DNA of 64,000 nucleotides from Notamacropus eugenii (lineage: Eukaryota > Chordata > Mammalia > Diprotodontia > Macropodidae), in contig NC_092876.1 in the NCBI RefSeq assembly GCF_028372415.1, positions 221,947,528 to 222,011,527 on the forward strand. The letters run 5' to 3'. The notes below the pieces were generated by a model. It saw only the letters and a list, made by a program, of their open reading frames with translations. It had not been told where the DNA came from and ran no database searches. Shown here one piece after another: positions 49,801 through 61,800 of the stretch. The number at the start of each line of letters is the position of its first letter. Position 1 is the first letter of the stretch. Position numbers and translations under genes: made by a program.

Positions 49801-52800
49801 TGACATCACTCCAGTATCTCTGCCAAGAAAACCCCAAACGGGGTCACAAAGGGTTGAACGCAACTGAAACAAGTGAACAGCAACGATGTCGTCAGAGGGA
49901 GAGCACTAAGATTAAGGAGAAATGTAAAAGCCTTTTTACAGAAAGTTTAACTAGGACTCTTTTTAGGTAAAAAATGTTCACCTGACAGATAACCATAAAC
50001 CCTAGTATCAAAGGATTCAGAGCTGGTAGACACCTAGTGATCACCAAATCCTGCCTGTCGTTTTATAGATGAGGAACCTGAAGCCCAGTAAAGTTAAATT
50101 ATTTGCCTAAGGTTACACAGGTAATTAGTAGTAGAACTGGGAGTAGAGGTCCTGAATGGACACCTAGAGCCAAATGTAATGCAAGCTTTTATCTTCTGTC
50201 TGGGATGAATACAGAATGCTCTCCGCAGCTAGTTAGGTGATACTGTGGATACAGCTCTATTCCTGGAGCCAGGAATACCTGAATTCCAGTCCAGCCTCAG
50301 AAATTTCCTGGTTGTGTGATCCTGGGCAAGTCACTTAACTCTGCCTCATTTTTCTCATCTGGAGTCATGGGTCCCTTCGTACAGTTTGTTTTTGTTGTTC
50401 AATTGTGTCTGAGTAGGTGGCCCACTTGAGATTTACCTGGCAAAGAAAATGAAGTGGCTTGCCATTTTGCTCATTTTACAGATGAGGAAACTGAGGCTAA
50501 CAGAGTTAAGTGACTTGCCCAGGGTCACACAGCTAGTAAGTATCTGAGGCCAGATTTGAACTCAAAAATTTGCCTTCCTGACCCCAGGCACGGTGCTCTA
50601 TCCACTGTGCCACCTAGCTGTCCTTACAGAAATCTCACCTCAGACCTGTACCAGCTGTTGTGACTGGGCAAATCATTTAATTCCTGTCTGCTTTAGTTTT
50701 CTCATCTGTAAAATGGAGACAATAAGGGCACTTAAGGATTTGAAGACCAAATGAGATATTTGTAAAGTGCTTAACACAGTGCCTGGCACTAGTAAACACA
50801 ATATAAATGATACTTGTTGTTGGAGTTTGGAAAACAAAAAATGTTGGGAATTATTGTACTAAGTTATTGATGGTATGGGAAATTTATTGGTGGAGGGAGT
50901 TGCCATGCTAGGAGTTCCCTATGTTATATGTAAGTATATCAGGAAGCCCTGTTAGCTCCAGAAGCAGAAGACCTGTGTTCAAATCCTACCTCTTGTACTT
51001 CTTGCCTCTATTAGTAGGGCAAGTCACTTTACTTCCCTGGGCCTGTTTCCTCATCTAGAAAATAAGTACATTGGACTAAATCTCTTCTAGCTTCAGATGT
51101 TTGATCTGTGACTTAATAATTAGATATTGCTTTGTAAACATTATGTGAGCTTAATTATCTATTTAATAATAATATAATATTATATAGTATGTTCCTCACG
51201 TTTGTTCATTCATTTCAGTCATTCCTGACTCTTCTCTGTGACCCCATTTGGGGTTTTATTGGCAGAGATGCTGGAATGGTTTGCCATTTCCTTCTCCAGT
51301 TCATTTTACAGATGAAGAAACTGAGGCAGAGAGGGATAAGTGACTTGCCTAGGGTTAGACAACTAATAAGTGTCTGAGGCCAGATCTGAACTCAGAAAGT
51401 TGCCTTCCTGACTCCAGGCCTGGTTCTCTATCTACTGTGCTGCCTAGCTGCCCTTTAAAACGGGTAATAGAATATTATTTCTCTCATTTTGCAACTAAGA
51501 AAACTGAGGCTTAGTAAAGTTGTGAATTACCCAGGGCCACACAATGAGTAAATAAAAAAGCCAAGGTTCAGGATCTCAGTCAATAATGAAATGACACAAT
51601 GAGATAGACTATATGACGGAAGATGATGTTCACTTTATGAACAATTTTATGGTGGCAATAAAGTATACAGCTGCATCACCCAAAGGCTACAAAAAAGACA
51701 AGTCAGGAGTTTATTTTTTTAAATATCACTAAGTTATTCATTCTAAGCTACTTCAATGTTCTGTTCTCTGAGACAAGACAATGCATGTGCACAGGATGGG
51801 AGAGGGGCAAGATGGATTTGGTTTCTGATAGGAAGCCTTGAAACAGAAAAAGATTCATTTTATCATTGCCTCGTGTCACGCACTTGCTTTTTGATACCTG
51901 TTAAGTTGTTCTTGCAGCAAATCTAACCGATGTTCCACTTCTCCATATGTGAGATCACTTTCAGTTTCACAGATCCCCCAGGTAACTCGGTGGTATGCTG
52001 AGGGACTAGGCACCTCTTGGTGTCCCTGGGGATTTTCTTGTTCCCAATTTCTTGCATCAGTGATATCTATGGAAAACAACAAGGTTTGCATTACACCTGT
52101 ATTTACACTTGATGTAGCATTTCTTTGCATGAGTATCCTTCCTAAATCTAGGGAATTGAGATTGGTTTTATTTTGTAGAATCCTTAAATGTCATAAAGGA
52201 ACTTTAGAGACCAAACATTCAGTCTAGCCTCCTTATTTTACAAACAAGGAAACTGAAACAAAGAGAGGTTAAGGTTAAGTGATTTGTCCAAGGCTACACA
52301 GTGAATTTATGCCATGAGCAGAACAACCCACTGCATCCAGAGTTCTAGTCTAGTGCCTGTTACACTAGGCTCTACAGCTATTTCTAAATTCCATGTGTTT
52401 ATCTGTATCTAAGTAAAAATGTGCTATGTATTCTGGCTTAGGTAAAATGAGTAAAGAAATGGTATCCTTTGTTCTCACTTCAGCAGAACATTTACTGAAA
52501 CTGAACAATACAGAGAAGATTAGTATGACCCCTGTGCAAGGAACACATGCAAATTAGAGAGGCATTCCTTATTTTTTCTTAAAATAAGGAATGGATTCAA
52601 TTTATAAGTATAAAAGCCATTCCCCAGTTGATAAATTGTCATTTTTAAAAGAAGAATTCTGTTTTGTCACAACCTTATGAGAAAGACTCCAAATCATTGA
52701 CAAAGATATGCAAATTAAAGCAATTCAGTTGAATGACAAATGTTGAAGAGGCTGTGGAAAACAGGAATATGAAACCTAACTTGGTGGAACTGTGATTTGC

Positions 52801-55800
52801 TCTAGCCATTTTGGAAAGCAGTTTGGAATTATGCCGGCAATTACCCCAGCAATATGAAAATTAAGGTCATTCCCTCAAAGAAGAAAAGGACCTATATATA
52901 CAAAGTATTTATAGTAGCTCTTTTTGTAGTGGCAAAATACTGGAAACAAGAGGGATACTCATCAATAGGGGAATAACAACCAATTATGGGGTATGGATGT
53001 AATGGAATACTATTTTACTATGTGAGAAATAATGAAAGGGATATTTTCAGAGAAACCTGGGATGGTTTCTATGAACTGACACAGAGTGAAGAAACAGAAC
53101 CCAGAGAACAATTTATACAATAACAACATCGTTATAAAAACAGACAGCTCTGAAAGACTTAAGAACTCCGATGAATGCATCAGTCCTGATTCCAAGAGAC
53201 CGATGATAATGATGCATGCAACCCACCTCATGATAGAAGGATGAGGGACCCTTTGGTCCATGTCAAATGAAGCATGTTCAGACGTGGTCAAAATAGGGAT
53301 TATTTTGCTTGACCATACCTATTTGTTTTTCTCTTTTTTTTGCCAATGAGGGAGAAGGTGGAAGGGATAGAAAATAAATGTCTGCTAATTGAAAAATTAA
53401 AGATTAAAAAAATTGTGCCCTTCTAAAAATGTAGGCTTTCTGCTGGTATTAAACAAAGCAAATATGCATGGTGAAAATATCATTGATTAAGGATTAGATT
53501 CATGGAATCATAGATTTAGAGCTAGACGGGACCTTAGAGTCTATCTAGTCTAATCTCATAGATGAGGAAACTGAGTCCTATAGGGATTAAGTGACTTTCT
53601 GAAGATCGAACACTTAGGGATGGAATTTGAACTCTTGTCTTCTGATCTCAAATCCACTGCTGAATTCACAGTAGTTTTTATATATGTGAATCGAATTGTC
53701 CTGCCTAGAAGAGTAAGAAATTTTAGTGACTTTCTTCAAAGGACTTACACATGATGCTAAGAAGACATAGAAAAAGTTGCTTCTTTAAAAACTATAGAAA
53801 GACAAAATGGCAAAAATCAGAAGAGAAAGAAATAGTTAATGATAGATGGTCTACCAAATGACACATTTCACCGTTTATGGAGTTATTAGTTGGTCCTATC
53901 ACTATGGAACACAATTTAGAATTATAGGAGAAAAGATATTAAATGTTCATACACTGGGAAAATATAATAAAGATATACAAGACAGACAGGACCTGTATGT
54001 GCCATCTTTTTAGTACCAAAGACCTAGAAACAAAGGAAGCAATCATCAATTGGGAAATGATATGCCACAAAAAACCAAATTGTGGCATATTAATTTAATG
54101 GAACATTATTGCACTATAAGAAATGATTAATATGAGGAATTCATAGAAATCTGGGAATTTTTATATGAACTGATAATGAAGTATGTAGAAATAGGAGAGC
54201 AATATACACAAATGCAATATCATGAGCAAAAAACAAAATAAATTGGAATAATCAACTATGGTACCAAAGAACACATGAAAACATATAATTACCTCCTTTT
54301 GGTAAAGAGGTAGGGAACTATGGGTGGAGAATGTTGCATAAACTGTCAAACATAGTCTCGTTGACTTAATTTTGTTTAACTGTTTTTCTTTGTTAATAGT
54401 GGGGAATTCGATGGGAAGAGCATATTGGGAAATGACTATTTTATAAAAAAAGATCAATAAATATTTTTAATTCATTATGGAAATATGGTAATTCAATAAT
54501 TTTCTTCAAAGATCCCTTTGGGTCAAGCCATCTGACTAATTTAGCCAGTCCTTATAGATATTATTTCATACTTTGATCTTTAAAAACTAAAACCCAAACA
54601 AACAAAAAGCAAAACAAACATTTCCTGTGCATCTTTTTTTATACTTTTATAATAACGTATTGTGTTCTATGTATTATTTAAATCATATTACTTATCCATC
54701 TCATCTACTCCATCATTTTTAGAGCTCAAATTGTTTTATGCATGTTTACTTATAAAAGAGAAGCATTGTAAAAGATATATCGTCAAACAAATGAGTTAGG
54801 GAAAAAGGTTGGTTACATGGTAAGAGAGAAAGATGGAGACATAGCCTGCATGATGCATTTGACATCTATGTAATGTCAGAGAAAATGAGGAAGGCCAGTG
54901 GTGAACTTATAAGAGAATATATATGAGATTCATACAGATTGGTCAGATATAGATAGGCTGAGATTGCTGTTGGGGTTAGCCCCACCAATGAGCTCACAGA
55001 GCCACTTGAATATTTTTCATTATTTTTCTTTAGTTTTCACAAAAGTCCTATTCCATTTCATTACCATGGTGTGGAAGTAACTCTGCTTTTTCAAGTTTCC
55101 TATAGAAGATTTATTTTCCATTCGTCCTTTTAAGACAAATTCTAATTTTCTTTTATCCAAGGTATGAACTGATATGTTGTTGTAATCCATATAAAAATCT
55201 CTGCTCCCCCTCACCCCAGTTCATAGAAGAATTTCAAAAATGACCAACTGGTAAATGATTAGAGCCACCCACAAAACATAGGAGATTGAAATTTGAATCC
55301 AGAGAAGGAAAACACTTAATGAGCATTTTTTTCCATCTCTTTGGAAAAATTATCATTATTATAAGGGGGAATATTCCCAGTTGTTCCTCATGTTTGTATG
55401 TAACCATTTGCATTGCAAAAAGATTTCAAATAGCCAAAAGGAATAATTTCTGATATTCAATTCAATTCTATAAAAATTAATTTAGACTTCTACTTGCAGA
55501 GAATTGAAGGAGACATAAAGATGAATAAGGCTTAACCTCTGCTCTTAGAGGAATTTACAGTTTGGTAGGGTTGGTTACTTATAGCTTTTGTTTAAAAACT
55601 TCTTTTAGAATTCTAGGCCATTGAAAGAAACTATGACTAGTTAAAAAAAAAAAACCTAAATGGCATAGAGTTCCCTTTCCTCTCAAGTTGCATGTACAGA
55701 ATATTGGTTCAAGACTTTTTATCCAACTAGATCCAATTTTTTATCCATTTTTTCAAAGTTTAATTTTTTTTTTTCAGTGAACCAAAGTGTATTTCTCTTC

Positions 55801-58800
55801 TTCTCATCCCATCCCCATTGGAAATAAAAAGAGAAAATATGAACAAAATCCTTGTAACAAATATGCGTAGTCAAGCAAAAGGAAATCCTGCACTGGCCAT
55901 GTAAGGAGGGGTACTTCTGAGACAAGGTGTACTCTCTCAATTTTATGGTAAGATAGTACAGTTCTTAGATTTCTGGGGACACTTGGTATTATTTTAAGGC
56001 ATAGTATTAATCATAGCAGACTCGTGTTTCACTTACCTTAGATTGTGAAATTGATAGGGTACTCAGAAACAACATTCATCAAACTAAACTCTATACTTTC
56101 CTAGACCAGAAGGGAGCAGTAGTTAGATATTATGAAGTAGAATTAGTTGAATAAATGATTTCTATTCTCTTTTCTACTCCCATAGACTAATTCTATGTTT
56201 GCCATAAGTGACTTTACCAAGAAGACTGAGAGAAAACCCATGTTGGAGAGTGAGATATTTTAATCTATTACTAAGACTTTAGTGCTACCAGGAAAACAGT
56301 GAAAAAAGGGTGAAGTGAGGTCATAGAAGGGCTTTACTCACAACAGTCATACAAGATAAGTGGTGTAAATATTATCATCTTCATTTTACAGCTCAGGAAA
56401 ACGAGGTTCTGAAATGTTAACCTGTCCACAGTCCCGAAGCTAGTCAGTATTGAAGGTAGGATTTAAACGCAGATTTCACAATACTGACACTCTGTTATGT
56501 GGTTTATGCTGCCTACCAAGTGATCCTGGAGACTGAGGGCTAGGTTAGATGACTGTTTGAAGTCTTTTTCATCTCTATAATTCTGTGAATACTTATTTCT
56601 CCAAAAATACAGGCAGGCAACTAAAAAACTTCTATTTTTTCCAGTACCATATTAAAATTTTATAACCTTTTGGGGGGCACTTTTTCTCTTGCTATCCTTT
56701 TATCATTGGATTTACACAAATTTCTTTAATGAGGGAGCTGCAATTTTGACATTGCCTCATAAGAAATAATGAGCATATTCATAGCCAACCTAAAGAAAAA
56801 GATCTAGAGAAAAATAAAGCTTTGTGTTATGAAAGTGAGAATAGACCCAGTGTAAAAGTCCCTAGATTTCAAATAGGTGTTAATTTCTTTGGTTCAATCT
56901 TCTTTCTTTTATGGATTGAAACTCTGGTATTTCTTCTAGCAGAACACTAATACTTTTATGAAGATATTTTACCAGAAGAAACAAAATGAAAATGAATGTT
57001 AAAAAATAAGAAAATGGTTTGTGTTTGAGTGTTAAGTAATTTAGCAACAGATTTCCACTAGTAATTATAATTCTTTATTCACATGTCCTCTTTAAATGAA
57101 CCTATTTAAAATTTAAGACAACTATTTTACTGAGTTTGTCAACTAGCTTTTCAGCTTCCTGGAGAAGTCAAATTTAAATTCAGAACACAGAAATTATTTG
57201 GTTGATATAGCTATGTGAACCATATCAGTAATTACCCTTATTTTAGCATGCCTTATGGTTATGGTGGGGTTGTATTTAAAGATCTGCATAATTGGGCTTG
57301 AACAGATCATTCCATGATTATTTCTTATTACTCCCCTTTACACACTGTATTTCAGTCAATCTGGTCTTCTTGCCGTTCTCTGAATTTGGCATTTATTTCC
57401 TTCCTCCATATCTTTGTACTGGCTATATCCCATACCTGGAATACATTCTCTTCTCACTTCTGCCTCCTTAGAATTCCCAGCTTCCTTCTAAGCTCAGCTC
57501 ATGTACCACAGGATATTTCTAGGTAATGAAGATATGACATCCTCAAATTACCACGTTATACTTGTTTATTGAATTTTATTGTATGTATATTGCATATACA
57601 TTTGTTGAATTTTACTGGATATATTTTGTTTCCAGAGGTGTGTTGGAACCAGATCTTACCAGTTTGAGCTGATTGTTAAATTTTCACTGTGAGAAGTTAT
57701 ACCTCAGGAATTGGCTATTTATCAGTTGATGGGTACCCACAAATTAGAACCTGATTCATTGTTTAATTGATTATCTACACTTTAAAATGATAGAGAGAAT
57801 GTTAATAATATGAATTGAACTCAAAAGTGTGGTCTGTCCTTTGCAGGCTTTTGGTTAAACATTACCAGCCCATACCTGGTTGCATTCCACAGTAGAATAT
57901 AAGTACTTAGAGGGCAGAGACTGTTTAATAAGTGCCTGTTGGGTTGGATTTTTTTTTTTTGAAGAGAATACTGGGATGATAAAAAGAGAATGGTGATTAG
58001 AGGTTGTACTAGAGAATATTGAACCGAGATAGACTGCATAACATCAGCCTATATTTAAACTGCTCTAGATACTATTATTTCCTGCATTTAATCCTTTTTT
58101 TTTTTTAGGGAAGAAAACTATTTGAATCACAGAACAATAAATTATGGGTGATTATAGTTTTCAATACCTCAAGAGAAAATTTTGATCTCTTAATGATATT
58201 AGAAAAGTAGGATACTTCTGAGGAGCTATCTTGATTTAATTTTATAATTTTATTAAAATAGGAAGAAAGAAAATTGACTTTCAGTAACTGCAATTAAAAA
58301 AAAAAAGCCACCAGGAGTTCAAAGGGGAAGTGATGGTTTGTGGTCTTAATCAAAATGAACATCCGTGGAGACACTTTTTAAATATAGCTTAAAATAGAAT
58401 CAGAACTTGGTTGCCTTGGAAAATGTTGCTATAGTGGCAAGGACACATTTCTGGAAATGAGTGAACAGAAAGTAAACTTTCAAATGGCTATGGGGACACA
58501 ATTTTGGTAGACTTAACTTTTGACCTTTCTCTAAAGGGAAGCTGATTCTACTTTATTTTCTTTTGGTAGGGAAAAGGAGATCAAATATACTGTTCTTTTA
58601 TATTTGGCATGGGAAACCTTTAATCCAATGTCAGAAATTTGATCCAATGAAATGCTTTATTTGTTGCTGGAACAGCATTGCGTGAGAAGTGGAACAATAA
58701 CTAATCATTCTATGAACAGTTCTAACGGTTACTGCTTTTAAGTGAATCTTCCTGAAACTAAAACTTTCATAATATCCAATTTCTCAGGCATTCCATTATA

Positions 58801-61800
58801 TTCTCCCTTAGAAATTACTGGGAAATTAAGCAAGTTTGTTGCTGCACATTTGGTTAATAGTTGTTCCTTAATTAGGTTTAACTGTTTATACTGATTGATG
58901 CCATGTGGCATCAATTATTTTAGTCAATTGGCATGACATATTCTTTGATATGCATCTCTCAAGGTAGTTATTTGGGAATAGTGATTGATTTGTGAAACAT
59001 TTGAAAACCAAAGAATTGTAGATATTAAATTTTTTAGCAGAATAATTGTTTAGAATTGTGTGGGTGGGATGGGGAAGCTAAATACAGTAATTAGGAGAAA
59101 AGAACAAAAGAAAATCTAGGCTCAAGGACAAGAAAATGTTCTTCATTGGTGAACACTCTTAGATATTAAAATTGCTTCCTAAAGAAGTTTGACACTCAAG
59201 ACATTGAAAATTGAAGTGGAAAAAAGCCATAGAACATATTCTCTCAGGACCAAGCCGAACTGACCTTTATAAGAAGGCAGAGGTGATGGAGAGGTTTGCA
59301 GAATTGCTGACTTAGGTTATACAACCTGCTTCTATTTCTATTCTTGGAGTTCCCAAAATATCCACTTTTCATGAATAACTGAAATAAAACATTTAGTAGC
59401 CACAGCTAATATTCCACATTTCCATTGTGACAAATGAGGAACTATTTCATTCATTTCCTCAAGATTTTAAATTGACTGAAGAATATTTGCCTACATTCTT
59501 AGCACATTTCAAAGAGGTATCAGAGAAAAGGCTAGTTTTCTTTCATTTGTCATTCACCAGAGTTTCATTGAGTCTCTGTTACCAGCTCTCTGCATGAACT
59601 CAGACAAGTCACTTTATGCCACTGTTCAGTTTTCATATCTGTAAAATAAAGTATTTGGTGTACATGGACTTAAAGATGGTTTGCAGTTCCAAAGCTCTGA
59701 TCCCATTATGTGCAAGGTCCTGAGAAAGATATAAAGATGAAGATATCATCTCTTCTCTTAAGCCACTTACAGTCTAGTGTGTGTGAGTGTGTGTGTAAAG
59801 GGATAAACTATGTACAAAAATAGTACAAGGCACAATATGATCAGTACTCTGGTCATAAAAGAAATAAAGACAAAGTGCATGAGAGTACAGATGTCCTGTT
59901 TGGAAAGCTTCATTCATGAAGTAGTGGCACTCTGGCTATCTTGTCATTTTTTCCTGCCACTGCACCTTCTGGACAGGTGGACCCTGCCATCTGTCCTACT
60001 GTAGAACCTCCTGGGCCAGATCATATTCTATATGACTTAATCATCTTAGTTATAGGACTCCTTCTTTGGGTCCTAAGTTTTTCCATCCAGTTGTATTCTC
60101 AGACTTCATTTAGATCTCATCATCCTAAAAAAAATCACATCAACCTTGAAACTCATCTCTTTAGTACTGCTTGCCTCTGGGGGACTCTCTCTTCCTTGGA
60201 TTTGAGAGGGTAGGGATAGATATTGGGTAGCTAGGTGGCACAGTGAATAGACCACTTGCCTTGGAATGAGGGAAAGACATTTTCATGAGTTCAAATCTAG
60301 CCTCAAATCCTTACTGGCTGTGTGACACTGGCCAAGTCACTTAACCCCTTTGTCTCAGTTTCTTCATCTGTAAAATGAACTGGAGAAGGAAATGGCAAAC
60401 CACTGCAGTATCTCTGCCAAGAAAACCCCAAATAGGGTCACAAAGAGCTAGACATGACTGAAATGACTGTACAACAAAAAATGAAAGTCGGACATTGGAG
60501 AGCTCCTCCCAGATCCTCCAATTAAGGAGGATATTCAGGGCTATCTTATTGTTTTCCTCCAGCTTCACTCCTGATTCCCCTCTCCCCTTTACCTTCCTTC
60601 CCTTCCTTTTCCAGCTTATTTTTATGTATTGTCTTCCTCTTTTGGATTGTGATCTCCTTGAGGGCAATAAGGGACTGACTTTTACCTTTCTTTTCATCCC
60701 CACTACAAAATATGATGCCTAGCACAGTGCTTAATCAATGTTTATTGACTGACTGAATTGGTCACTGCCACAGAGCCTCCTCTACTAGCTAGTCATAGAT
60801 ATTTTTCACATTCTGCCCTAGTTTTTGCCACCTGGTACATGGTCTCTACTTCCATCCTGCTTTCTAGCTTTGTAACCACAATCAAATAAAAGCTACCATT
60901 GCTTCTGGAAAGGCCATAATGATCAACTCTCCTCTGACTTTTCAAGACAACATATACCCCTCACTGACCAACACTCCCTTATGGTGTTGTTGTGGAGTTG
61001 TGTTGAGTCTCAGTGACCTCATTTGGGGTTGCTTGCCATTTCCTTCTCCAGCTCATTTTACGGGTGAAGAAACTGAGGCAAACAGGGTTAAGTGGCTTGT
61101 CCAGGGTCACAGAGCTAGTGAAGCCATATTTGAACTCATGAAGATGAGTCTTTCTTATTTCAAGCCCAGTGCCCTATCTACCTAGTTGTCCCTACGTGCA
61201 TATACATATACATACACACACACACACATATTAGTGCTTAGCACAGTGCCTGGTATAATGTAGGTATTTAATAAAAGCTAGTTGACTAGTTAATTGACTG
61301 TATTTCCTGTTAGAATGTCATGTCTGTGAGGGTAGGAACTGTCTCCTTTGTGTGTGTATGTCCCCATTGTTTTGCATAGTGACTGGAATATATTGAAATT
61401 GCTTAGTAAGTACTTTTTCACTCATTCATTTATTGGAGATGAGGATTTGAAGGATGTGTAGTATTCTAGCAGGCCAAGGTCAGTGAATTGGTGGGGGAAG
61501 TTCATAATACACCAATGAGTTCCTCTTCTGCTCCGATATTGATCCCTTAAGTTCAAGTGTTCCTTAGTTTCAATTCATATAATGGCTCCTTTCATACATA
61601 TTTTATATATCTATTTTTTCCTGATCACTCTGTTGGGCACAATAGTATATTAATGTTTAGTTGTCTTGCTGTTACTATTCATATCATCTTTCTCTTTCCC
61701 CCATAATTTCCATTAAATAACTGTTCTTGAGGTTTTGAAGGTATCACTGCCCCTAAATTTGACCTTTGTGATTAAGTAAGCATTAATGCTAATATTTATC

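Noticed and set aside
52471..52577. Functional U6 snRNA gene
   Set aside because: Many substitutions in conserved U6 positions, no upstream TATA or PSE-like element, and physical fusion to an L1 fragment.
53010..54457. 93- and 98-codon minus-strand open frames
   Set aside because: Both are antisense to L1 3'-end fragments.
60341..60703. 120-codon minus-strand open frame
   Set aside because: Its C-terminal third is antisense CORE-SINE text, the same as the frame at 51189-51377, and the rest covers L2 text.
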